DNA of 42,752 nt from assembly GCA_015222055.1 (NCBI GenBank), contig JADFUR010000030.1, positions 1 through 42,752 of the forward strand, given 5' to 3'. Made by a program: the position numbers and the translations under genes. This DNA is from Bacteroidota bacterium (lineage in GTDB: Bacteria; Bacteroidota; Bacteroidia; Bacteroidales; B39-G9). Below, in pieces: positions 33,703-40,808 of this stretch (positions within the stretch are counted from its first letter, which is position 1; each line of letters starts with the position of its first letter). Below the pieces are notes generated by a model. The model was given only the letters and a program-made list of their open reading frames with translations. It had not been told where the DNA came from and did no database searches.

Positions 33703-33817
33703 CACAGTAATAAAAACTGTACTACAAAAATAAAATTTATTCCTACAGCTACATTTATGTTGTCACTAAAAATATTAATAAGGGTTAAGAAAGTTCAAAA
33801 AATTTTAAATAATAATT

Positions 33818-34744
33818 ATGACAATACCTAAACATAATGAAATACGATTACCAATTTTGAATTTATTAAAAAATGGTGCTCAAATACAAATACGAGACTT
33901 TGTAGGACCAATGGCAAATTGTTTCAATTTAACAGAAGAGGAAAAATCTAAAAAATATGCTTCGGGACAAAAGGATAAGTTTGCTAACCGAGTATTTTGG
34001 GCTCTTAGTTATCTAAATATGTCTAGTCTTATTCAAAAACCAAAGAGAGGTGTTTATGAGATAAGCGAGAAAGGTCTTGAACTTTTAAAAACTCCTGATA
34101 GAATTGACACTTATATAAAAAAGAAATTAACAAAGCGAAAAACAAAACAATCAGACAAAAAGTTAGAAGATATTTCAGAAAAAAACAGTGAACTTACCCC
34201 AAGAGAAGTACTATCTAATGCATATGAAGAAATTCAACAAAGTATTTTTTCTGAAATTTTAGATACAATCTTACTCAAGTCTCCTAAGGAATTTGAAGGA
34301 CTTGTTGTTCAACTTCTCCAAAAAATGGGTTATGGTGGAAAATTAAAAAATTCTGGTATTGTTACACAATATTCAAACGACAAAGGAATTGATGGAATTA
34401 TTAAAGAGGATGTCTTGGGTTTGGGAAGAATACATATTCAAGCTAAAAGGTACAAACAGAATTCAAATGTACCAAGAGAAGATATTCAAAAATTTGTTGG
34501 TGCTCTAGCAGTAGCACAATCAAATAAAGGAGTATTTATTACTACTTCCAATTTTACAAAAGGGGCAAATGAATACGTCAAAAACTTGAATGCAACAACT
34601 ACAATAGTACTTATTAATGGTGAAAAATTAGCAAAATTCATTTATGACTTTGGACTAGGAATGCAAGTCGAAGAAACTATTGAAATAAAAAAACTAGATT
34701 CTGATTTTTGGGATAACATGGAAGACGAAAAAGTCAGAAGCTAA
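33818..34744 (+). CDS. mrr: Mrr-like type IV restriction endonuclease
   Basis: 308 residues. Residues about 1-95 are an Mrr N-terminal winged helix (LPILNLLKNGAQIQIRD, RVFWALSYLNMSSLIQKPKRGVYEISEKG). After a Lys-rich linker, the Mrr_cat PD-(D/E)xK domain spans about 155-275: E160 (FEGLVVQLLQKMGYGG), D192 (DKGIDGII) and Q208-A-K210 (IHIQAKRYK), the D...QxK form usual in Mrr, then VGALAVAQSNKGVFITTSNFTKGA. Mrr enzymes cut DNA carrying foreign methylation. No methyltransferase neighbours it, consistent with a modification-dependent enzyme. It differs from the ATP-cone nuclease at 22322, but both are solitary genes behind copies of the same repeat promoter. Confidence 0.9.
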   Translation: MTIPKHNEIRLPILNLLKNGAQIQIRDFVGPMANCFNLTEEEKSKKYASGQKDKFANRVFWALSYLNMSSLIQKPKRGVYEISEKGLELLKTPDRIDTYIKKKLTKRKTKQSDKKLEDISEKNSELTPREVLSNAYEEIQQSIFSEILDTILLKSPKEFEGLVVQLLQKMGYGGKLKNSGIVTQYSNDKGIDGIIKEDVLGLGRIHIQAKRYKQNSNVPREDIQKFVGALAVAQSNKGVFITTSNFTKGANEYVKNLNATTTIVLINGEKLAKFIYDFGLGMQVEETIEIKKLDSDFWDNMEDEKVRS

Positions 34745-34887
34745 AAGAAACATAATTAATCTGTCAATTTGAATATCCCCACTCCAACTCAACTAGGTCT
34801 CAAACCACGTCTTTTTATTAAAAAAAAACAATATCAAAAAAAATCCCACAACATTTTCCATTTGTGAAATTCAACAAATTTGTTGTT

Positions 34888-34998
34888 ATGCCCAATTATA
34901 TTAATGGGATAATTATAATAAATAAATATTATAATGGTCGCAATAATATTGTAGAGACGCATAATTATGCGTCTCTACGAGGCACAAAACAAATTTAG
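34888..34998 (+). pseudogene. Relic of a REP-associated tyrosine transposase, copy 3
   Basis: ATG 34888 reads MPNYINGIIIINKYYNGRNN, a degraded version of the HUH-motif segment in which both His positions are lost. It then enters the 28-bp palindrome in the same reading phase as copy 2 (VETHNYASL) and stops at 34998. Only 36 codons remain. Confidence 0.6.
34951..34978. repeat. 28-bp perfect palindrome, REP-like, copy 3
   Basis: Identical to the copy at 18709-18736, with GTAGAGACGCATAA joined to its reverse complement. It is embedded in the transposase relic. Confidence 0.9.
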
Positions 34999-35137
34999 AT
35001 TCCAATCCAAAAATCTGGCGTCAATAATATGCGGTTTTAAATTTGCGGTAACAATTAATGCCCGTTAAATAAATACCTGTTTCGTATGGCAATCACATTT
35101 TCACGACCACACAATCCGCAATGATTTCCCCTTTTCA

Positions 35138-35183
35138 AAACAAAAAAAAAGATTTTCCAAATCACAACAATTTGGAAAATCTT
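35138..35183 (-). terminator. Rho-independent terminator of pepD
   Basis: AAGATTTTCCAAAT (35149-35162) and ATTTGGAAAATCTT (35170-35183) form a perfect 14-bp stem with a 7-base loop. On the minus strand a T-rich run follows, just after the pepD stop. A T run on the + side (35190-35196) could let it act in both directions. Confidence 0.92.
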
Positions 35184-35214
35184 AATACATTTTTTTGCTT
35201 AAAAATAAATGTAT

Positions 35215-36678
35215 TTATTTAGCAGGAACATTTTTCAAAATATCGAGCAATAAATCCCAAAATTTCTGAACTGTTTCAATATCAATTTTCTCATCAGGTG
35301 AATGAACAGCCCTAAGAGTTGGACCAAACGAAACCATATCCATATTTGGATATTTCTCTAAAAATAAACCACACTCAAGTCCTGCATGAATAGCACGAAC
35401 AACAGGTTTAACATTAAATAATTTTTGATATGATTTTTCAGAAACTTTTAAAATCTCAGAATCTGGATTTGGTTTCCATCCCGGGTAACCATCAGAGTGT
35501 TCAAATTTTGCATCAGCCAAGCGGAATACACTTTCTACCATTGCTGCAATATCCTTTATCGACGAATCTATTGAACTACGTTGGCTTGTTGTAACAAATA
35601 TTTTTTTACCATCAATAAATTTAACCGCAGCCAAATTCGTTGAAGTCTCAACCATACCCGGCATTTCCTGACTCATTGCACTAACTCCGTGAGGGCAGGC
35701 ATACAAAGCATTTAATAATTTATGTTGATCGTCTTTATCAATAACATTTTTTGGCAAATAAGTTTCTTCAATACTGAATGCTAAATTAGGCTCGGTAATA
35801 GACAACTCGTTTTTAACATCAGCAGAAAATTTAGTAAAATACTCTTTAAAATCATCAATATGCTTATTAGGAACAACAACTAAAGCATTAGCTTCGCGTG
35901 CAATTGCATTACGTAAATTACCACCGTTGAAATCAGAGAGGCGAATTTTAAAATCATTGGTAGCATTCCATAAAAAACGATTAAGTATTTTATTAGAATT
36001 TCCCAACCCTTTATTAATCTCATCACCGGAGTGACCACCTTTTAAACCTTTTATCTCAACTTTAAAAGCCGTAGATTTTGAAGGCACCGAACGATTTTTA
36101 AATAAAAAAGTAGCAGTAGTATCTATTCCGCCTGCACAACCAATAAATATTTCACCTTCGTCTTCAGAATCAAGATTTAATAAAATCTCACCATCTTCAA
36201 TAAAACCTTTTTTCAAGGCAAAAGCACCTGTCAATCCTGTTTCTTCGTCAACAGTAAACAAACACTCAATTGGTCCGTGTTCAATATCATTGGCAGCCAA
36301 AATAGCCAACTCAGCAGCAACTCCAATACCATCGTCGGCACCAAGTGTTGTTCCTTTGGCTTTTACCCATCCGCCATCAATAAATGGTATAATAGGGTCT
36401 TTATCAAAATCATGTTCAACATCATTATTTTTCTCACAAACCATGTCAATATGACTCTGTAAGACAATACCTTTTAAATTTTCTTTTCCTTTAGTGGCAG
36501 GTTTTTTAATAATTACATTACCAACCTTATCTTTTTTGGTTTTAAGATTATGTTTTTTACCAAAAGCCACAAGATATTCAATAATTTTCTCTTCCTTTTT
36601 TGAAGGGCGTGGAATTTGGCAAATCTCCTCAAAATAACTCCATACCTTTTCTGGTTTTAATCCTTTTAATATATCCAT
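35215..36678 (-). CDS. pepD: Aminoacyl-histidine dipeptidase (PepD, M20 family)
   Basis: 487 residues, the usual PepD length. It is a cytoplasmic zinc dipeptidase hydrolysing Xaa-His (carnosine-type) and some other dipeptides. Metal and catalytic motifs are in order: GIVLQSHIDMVCEKN (His ligand and Asp), TTLGADDGIGVAAE (bridging Asp), FTVDEETGLTGAF (catalytic Glu and Glu ligand), LNLDSEDEGEIFIG, and a C-terminal FGPTLRAVHSPDEKIDI (last His ligand). The start MDILKGLKPEKVWSYFEEICQIPRPS is typical. It is a monocistronic minus-strand gene with a -7 box TAGCTTTG just upstream and a strong terminator downstream. No deviations from the family are seen. Confidence 0.95.
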   Translation of the reverse strand: MDILKGLKPEKVWSYFEEICQIPRPSKKEEKIIEYLVAFGKKHNLKTKKDKVGNVIIKKPATKGKENLKGIVLQSHIDMVCEKNNDVEHDFDKDPIIPFIDGGWVKAKGTTLGADDGIGVAAELAILAANDIEHGPIECLFTVDEETGLTGAFALKKGFIEDGEILLNLDSEDEGEIFIGCAGGIDTTATFLFKNRSVPSKSTAFKVEIKGLKGGHSGDEINKGLGNSNKILNRFLWNATNDFKIRLSDFNGGNLRNAIAREANALVVVPNKHIDDFKEYFTKFSADVKNELSITEPNLAFSIEETYLPKNVIDKDDQHKLLNALYACPHGVSAMSQEMPGMVETSTNLAAVKFIDGKKIFVTTSQRSSIDSSIKDIAAMVESVFRLADAKFEHSDGYPGWKPNPDSEILKVSEKSYQKLFNVKPVVRAIHAGLECGLFLEKYPNMDMVSFGPTLRAVHSPDEKIDIETVQKFWDLLLDILKNVPAK

Positions 36679-36703
36679 CTTATTCTTTTTTTTTAGATTC
36701 TTA

Positions 36704-36711
36704 CAAAGCTA
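36704..36711 (-). promoter_or_regulatory. Candidate -7 box of pepD
   Basis: On the minus strand TAGCTTTG matches TAnnTTTG exactly, about 25 bases before the ATG. No TTTG at the ideal distance. Confidence 0.5.
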
Positions 36712-36807
36712 CAAAAAAAGACTATTTTTATTGTAAATTACAAAAAAAAAAGTTTTTTCAACATATAAAATTTTTCATTTAAATAGTTTTGATTGAGAAT
36801 TTTATGC

Positions 36808-36816
36808 TATTTTTAC
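36808..36816 (+). promoter_or_regulatory. Candidate -7 box of the isocitrate/isopropylmalate dehydrogenase gene
   Basis: TATTTTTAC fits TAnnTTTAC, the local variant seen in the repeat promoters, 39 bases before the ATG. A TTTG at 36788-36791 is 16 bases upstream, closer than usual. Confidence 0.4.
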
Positions 36817-36855
36817 AATCTAAACTTACTAAACTTACTAAATTAATTAGAAATT

Positions 36856-38046
36856 ATGGCAAGAAGGACAATAGTTACTTTACCGGGTGACGGTATTGGA
36901 AAAACCGTATTAAACGAAACTTTAAGAGTATTAAATGCTGTTGGTTTCGAAGCTGATTATGTTGAAGGCGATATAGGTTGGGAATTTTGGTGTAAAGAAG
37001 GAAACCCTTTACCTGAAAGAACAATAGAACTTATTGAAAAACATAAAATTGCTCTTTTTGGTGCAATCACATCTAAGCCTAAAGATGATGCTGCAGCAGA
37101 ATTAATTCCTGAATTGCAAAACAAAGGATTGGTTTATTTCAGCCCAATTGTATCAATGCGTCAACATTTTAATTTAGATTCTTGTATCAGACCTTGTAAG
37201 ACCTACAAAGGTAATTTACTAAATTTTGTTAGAAGAACAGCTGATGGCAATATTCAAGAACCGGAAGTTGATGTTGTAATCTTCCGTCAAAACACCGAAG
37301 GTTTATACGGTGGTGTTGAATGGTCAAACCCTGACGATAATGTTTATAAAGCATTAAATACACATATTAAATTTCGAAAAAACTTTGCAGATGTTCCTAG
37401 AGCCGAACTTTCTATTTCTACAAGAATATTCTCAAAAAATGCTACAAGCAGAATTTTACATGCAGCTTTTGCTCATGCACTAAAATTTGGATATAAATCA
37501 GTAACACTATGTGAAAAACCTAACGTTTTGCGCGAGACTTCTGGCATGATGTTTAAAATGGCAAAACAAATTCAAGCCGAAGAATATCCTGAAATAATTT
37601 TAAAAAACACAAATATTGACGCACAGATGATGTGGCTTACAAAAAATCCAGAAACTTATGGTGTGCTTGTAGCCGGTAATTTATTTGGCGATATTATTTC
37701 TGATGGCTTTGCAGGATTAATTGGTGGATTAGGTTTTGCTTGCAGTGCTAACGTTGGTGACGAAGTAGCTGTTTTTGAACCTACTCACGGATCTGCTCCA
37801 AAATATGCCGACTTTCCTGTTTCAATAGTTAATCCTATTGCAATGATTGCTTCTGCATGTATGATGCTCGACCATATTAACGAAAGCGATAAAGCTAACA
37901 AAATCAGAAAAGCTATTGCTGAAATTGTAGAAGAAGGTAAAGTAAAAACTTACGACATGATGAAAATGAGTGGCCGTCCAGACGTTGTAGAAAAAGGTGC
38001 TGCTTCAACTGCACAAATGACTGATGCTATTATTGCAAAATTATAA
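36856..38046 (+). CDS. Isocitrate/isopropylmalate dehydrogenase family protein
   Basis: 396 residues of the NAD(P)-dependent beta-decarboxylating dehydrogenase family. The N-terminal nucleotide site reads TLPGDGIGKTV; the substrate region has RQNTEGLYGG; metal-binding Asp residues lie in AGNLFGDIISDGFAG; and the adenosine-binding segment is FEPTHGSAPKYA. Length and motifs suit isocitrate dehydrogenase of the short NAD type better than LeuB, which would normally sit with leuA/C/D. No TCA or leucine genes are adjacent, so the substrate (isocitrate, homoisocitrate or isopropylmalate) is not settled. It is monocistronic with a terminator about 20 bases after the stop. Confidence 0.88.
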   Translation: MARRTIVTLPGDGIGKTVLNETLRVLNAVGFEADYVEGDIGWEFWCKEGNPLPERTIELIEKHKIALFGAITSKPKDDAAAELIPELQNKGLVYFSPIVSMRQHFNLDSCIRPCKTYKGNLLNFVRRTADGNIQEPEVDVVIFRQNTEGLYGGVEWSNPDDNVYKALNTHIKFRKNFADVPRAELSISTRIFSKNATSRILHAAFAHALKFGYKSVTLCEKPNVLRETSGMMFKMAKQIQAEEYPEIILKNTNIDAQMMWLTKNPETYGVLVAGNLFGDIISDGFAGLIGGLGFACSANVGDEVAVFEPTHGSAPKYADFPVSIVNPIAMIASACMMLDHINESDKANKIRKAIAEIVEEGKVKTYDMMKMSGRPDVVEKGAASTAQMTDAIIAKL

Positions 38047-38065
38047 TCTTTTATTTATTGATATA

Positions 38066-38102
38066 GACCTTCCAGTTTCTGACAGATCTGGAAGTGTCTT
38101 TT
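38066..38102 (+). terminator. Terminator after the dehydrogenase gene
   Basis: CTTCCAG (38069-38075) pairs with CTGGAAG (38088-38094) around a 12-base loop; GAC/GTC extends the stem with a bulge, followed by five T. Confidence 0.8.
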
Positions 38103-38121
38103 TAATGGTGTTGATAATATA

Positions 38122-38148
38122 GTCATTAGTTGTCATTTGTTGTTAATT
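38122..38148 (+). repeat. Left flank repeat of the four-helix-bundle gene
   Basis: GTCATTAGTTGTCATTTG and following bases consist of short GTCATT/TTGTTAAT units. Their reverse complement (ATTAACAACAAATGACA...) resembles the AATGACAATAAATAAC sequence on the other side of the gene (38511-38528), so the gene is bracketed by inverted repeat-like sequence. Confidence 0.45.
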
Positions 38149-38162
38149 AAAAATTAATTGGC

Positions 38163-38492
38163 ATGAAATTAGAAGAACTAAAAATTTATCAATTATCAAT
38201 GGAAATTGGTGAAAGAATATGGAAAATTGTAGTAAAATGGGACTATTTTTCAAAAGATACTATAGGAAAACAATTAGTAAGAGCTATAGATTCTGTAGCT
38301 GCAAATTTAAGTGAAGGGTTTGGCAGATATCATTACAAAGAAGCAAAAAACTTTTGCTATTATTCAAGAGGTTCTCTTTATGAAACAAAAACATGGTTAA
38401 CCAAAGCATTTAATCGCAAATTGATTAACGAAGATAATTTTAATTCATTTCAGTCTGATATAAATATAATTGGAATAAAACTAAATAATTAA
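38163..38492 (+). CDS. Four-helix-bundle (23S rRNA intervening-sequence type) protein
   Basis: 109 residues. The family signature is clear: an N-terminal LEELKIYQLSMEIGERIWKI helix, then the core GKQLVRAIDSVAANLSEGFGRYHYKEAKNFCYYSRGSLYETKTWL, and a last helix. These small proteins were first seen inside intervening sequences of 23S rRNA genes and occur widely as solitary genes in Bacteroidota; they form pentameric or bundle assemblies of unknown function. No rRNA gene is nearby. Short repeat sequences in opposite orientation flank the gene, and a decayed relative lies at 12458-12745, which together suggest the gene type moves or has moved as a unit. Confidence 0.9.
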   Translation: MKLEELKIYQLSMEIGERIWKIVVKWDYFSKDTIGKQLVRAIDSVAANLSEGFGRYHYKEAKNFCYYSRGSLYETKTWLTKAFNRKLINEDNFNSFQSDINIIGIKLNN

Positions 38493-38510
38493 ATAAATTC
38501 TATTGGTAAA

Positions 38511-38585
38511 ATTAATGACAATAAATAACGGCGAAGCCTAATGACGTGAAACTAATAACAGTGTAGCCAAATAACAGCTAAGCCA
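38511..38585 (+). repeat. Right flank repeats of the four-helix-bundle gene
   Basis: A run of short related units: AATAACGGCGAAGCC (near 38524), TAATGACGTGAAAC, TAATAACAGTGTAGCC and AAATAACAGCTAAGCC, each 14-16 bases with the pattern AATRAC...AAGCC. Their first part mirrors the left flank in inverted orientation. Confidence 0.5.
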
Positions 38586-38635
38586 AGTATAAAAACAAAA
38601 CAACTTTACAAACTTTCAACTTAAAAAATAAGCTC

Positions 38636-39187
38636 ATGATTGAAAAAATAAAACAACTGTGGACTGAACTAGAATGGATAAAAGATGAGGGCTTAAGAGA
38701 AAAAACAGCAAAGACCTGGCAAATTGCTCTTGAGAGAAGTGTTTTAGATGCAGAAGACTTGCAAAAAATTCCTTTCACACTATTATGTGGACCCGATTTA
38801 AAAGTAAGTTTTATGGCTCATAAGCGTGCTGTTGTCCATATCGCAAAGCAAAGTGGCGAAAAGATGAATGAATTTTTTAAAGATGAACTTCCTGTTAATA
38901 TGGATGTTTTAATTTCAGGAGCTATTTTATGTGATGTGGGGAAACTTGTTGAATATGTTTTAGACGAAAACGGAAAAGCTGTTCAGGGAACTTACGGCAA
39001 ATACCTACGACATCCATTTTCAGGCGTTTCTTTAGCTGAAGAATGCGGTGTTCCACCCGAAGTTTGTCATATTATTGCCACTCATGCGGGCGAAGGAAAT
39101 ATGGTTAAAAGAACCACTGAAGCTTATGTTGTTCATCACTCCGATTTCATGACTTTTCTTCCATTTAAAGAGAGACTAAAAATTTAA
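38636..39187 (+). CDS. HD-domain phosphohydrolase-like protein
   Basis: 183 residues. HD-superfamily landmarks are H62/H68 (MAHKRAVVHIA), the doublet in ISGAILCDVGKLVEY (residues 99-100), H126 (LRHPFSGV), H150 (IIATHAGEG) and H168/D170 (VVHHSDF). The doublet is Cys-Asp instead of His-Asp, so the metal site is either built differently or altered; the other ligands are kept. Family members hydrolyse phosphoesters of nucleotides or cyclic phosphates, but the substrate here is unknown. Cytoplasmic, no signal peptide. It stands alone downstream of the four-helix-bundle gene with 143 bases between and has no obvious terminator. Confidence 0.8.
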   Translation: MIEKIKQLWTELEWIKDEGLREKTAKTWQIALERSVLDAEDLQKIPFTLLCGPDLKVSFMAHKRAVVHIAKQSGEKMNEFFKDELPVNMDVLISGAILCDVGKLVEYVLDENGKAVQGTYGKYLRHPFSGVSLAEECGVPPEVCHIIATHAGEGNMVKRTTEAYVVHHSDFMTFLPFKERLKI

Positions 39188-39471
39188 TTGTTAATTGTTA
39201 AGGCTGTTGATTTCTGAAAAGAGTCTGTCTTTAAAGTCATAAAATTTTACCTAAGCTGTCATTTTGAAGTGAATAATTTCACAACTTAAGACTGTCATTC
39301 CAAAGCTAGGTGCGAACGAGGATTCCCTTTTTTAAGTGAACGGAATTTCTTCTCCTCCAGCTGGCTGTGCAAAATAACGAATATGCAATTTTAAAGACAA
39401 ACACTAAATAATATTAACACTTTTTTCTTTTATCTTATTACCTTTGCCTTGTTAAAATAAAAATTATTAAA
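39188..39471. other. Intergenic region with a TGTCATTCC-type repeat
   Basis: CTGTCATTTTGAAGTG (from 39258) and CTGTCATTCCAAAGCTAGGTG (from 39292), followed by CGAACGAGGATTCCC and CTCCTCCAGCTGGCTG, resemble the dispersed CTGTCATTCCGAACG...AGGAATC repeats frequent between genes in Bacteroidota. A -7 box TACCTTTG at 39439-39446 lies 25 bases before the next start. Confidence 0.5.
39439..39446 (+). promoter_or_regulatory. Candidate -7 box of the FAD protein gene
   Basis: TACCTTTG matches TAnnTTTG exactly and is 25 bases upstream of the ATG; no TTTG at -33, only a T-rich stretch. Confidence 0.45.
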
Positions 39472-40722
39472 ATGAAAATTGCAATTGTAGGTTTTGGAGC
39501 TGCGGCTATAGGATTTATCGAAAAAATGAAAAATACTGATCATGAACTACATATCTTTGAAAAAAGCAAAGATATATATTCATCAAGTATTTCGGGTATT
39601 CGTGCTGATGGAAAGCTGTTTGTGTCAGAAGGTATGGGAGGCGATTTAAAGGTTGATGTAAAACTACAAAAACAATTTGTTGATTATTATATTAACCACT
39701 CAGATACAAAAAATGTTGAGACAGGTAAATCGTTTAGTAACGATGGTTATTATAAAAAATTTTATGAGAAAGGATTTTTACCTATAAGTGCTGATTTTTA
39801 TCACATTGGTACAGATCAACTTAAACAGGTTTTGTATAATATTTATGAAGATTTTAACTCTCATAAGAATGTTCTCTTTCATTTCAATTCTGAAATAAAA
39901 CATATAAATCCAACTAATGAAAAAGTCATATTAAACGAGAAAGATTCTTTCGATAGAGTTGTAATTTGCGTTGGGCGAAGTGGTCATAAATTAGTTAATA
40001 ATCTAACAATAAAACATCCTGACTTAATTCTCGATAATACAAATGTTGACATCGGTATTCGCTTTGAATTACCTAACCACATTGTTGAAGAATTGAACAA
40101 AGAAATGTATGAATTTAAAATTAAGTATAAAAGCAAAACCGGTTATATGGTTCGCACATTTTGCAACAATCCCTCTGGCTATGTAGTTACTGAAAATTAC
40201 GGTGATTTCTTTACTGTAAACGGTCATGCCAAAATAAATGAAAAAAGTAAAAATACCAACTTTGCAATTTTAACAACCGTAAAACTAACTCAGCCATTTA
40301 ACGACCCAATTGGCTATGGCTCACACATTGCAAAACTTACAAATATACTTGCCGGCGAAAATAAAGTTATTCTTCAAACTTATAAGCATTTTAAAAACTC
40401 TAAAAGGACAAAAAATTTATATAGAGTTTTTCCTACCTTAGAGAAAGAAAAATACATTTTAGGAGATATAAATCTGGCATTTCCACGTAGAATTATTGAG
40501 AGTATTGTAGATTTTATTGAAACTCTTGAAACAATTGTTCCTGGAGTTGCAAATGCTGACAATTTAGTTTATGCTCCTGAAATAAAATTTTACTCAAACA
40601 AAATTAATAACAACAAATTTTCAAATTTAAAATTTATGGGCGATTGCTCTGGAGCAACTCGTTCAATAATATATGCAACTGCTCATGGCTATATGATAGC
40701 GGAGGAAATATTAAATAATTGA
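39472..40722 (+). CDS. FAD-dependent oxidoreductase, NAD(FAD)-utilising dehydrogenase type
   Basis: 416 residues. The N-terminal dinucleotide-binding motif IAIVGFGAAAIGFIEKM (GxGxxxxG form) starts at residue 3, followed by an acidic strand end HELHIFEK that would bind the FAD ribose. A second strand FDRVVICVGRSGHK and the C-terminal FMGDCSGATRSIIYATAHGYMIAEEI complete the FAD site, as in the large group of uncharacterised FAD-dependent dehydrogenases related to HI0933/COG2509. The substrate is unknown. It appears complete and is transcribed alone; the next gene starts 86 bases downstream with its own promoter-like box. Confidence 0.82.
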   Translation: MKIAIVGFGAAAIGFIEKMKNTDHELHIFEKSKDIYSSSISGIRADGKLFVSEGMGGDLKVDVKLQKQFVDYYINHSDTKNVETGKSFSNDGYYKKFYEKGFLPISADFYHIGTDQLKQVLYNIYEDFNSHKNVLFHFNSEIKHINPTNEKVILNEKDSFDRVVICVGRSGHKLVNNLTIKHPDLILDNTNVDIGIRFELPNHIVEELNKEMYEFKIKYKSKTGYMVRTFCNNPSGYVVTENYGDFFTVNGHAKINEKSKNTNFAILTTVKLTQPFNDPIGYGSHIAKLTNILAGENKVILQTYKHFKNSKRTKNLYRVFPTLEKEKYILGDINLAFPRRIIESIVDFIETLETIVPGVANADNLVYAPEIKFYSNKINNNKFSNLKFMGDCSGATRSIIYATAHGYMIAEEILNN

Positions 40723-40789
40723 AACAATTTGTATGTATCATTTTAAACTATTATATTGCAAATTGAAAACAACATGATGATTTAGTCAT

Positions 40790-40798
40790 TATTTTTAC
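40790..40798 (+). promoter_or_regulatory. Candidate -7 box of the cNMP-binding kinase gene
   Basis: TATTTTTAC, identical to the box at 36808, lies 10 bases before the ATG at 40809. A TTG at 40763-40765 is 24 bases upstream. Expected start of the mRNA is very near the start codon. Confidence 0.35.
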
Positions 40799-40808
40799 GG
40801 TATATTTT

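Larger units (their letters stand above)
33492..33817. other. Intergenic region with terminators and promoter repeat copy d
   Basis: Contains a decayed terminator-like half site (AAAGGCGTAGTTTAAAGTT near 33530), the intact terminator at 33604-33629, and promoter-repeat copy d at 33655-33702. No gene. Confidence 0.6.
34745..35214. other. Intergenic region between convergent genes with a transposase relic
   Basis: No intact gene. Contains RAYT relic copy 3 with a perfect 28-bp palindrome (34888-34998) and the pepD terminator (35138-35183). 35000-35137 shows nothing recognisable. Confidence 0.6.

Noticed and set aside
36856-38046. Naming the gene leuB
   Set aside because: No leucine-pathway neighbours, and the motifs suit isocitrate dehydrogenase at least as well; left without a symbol.
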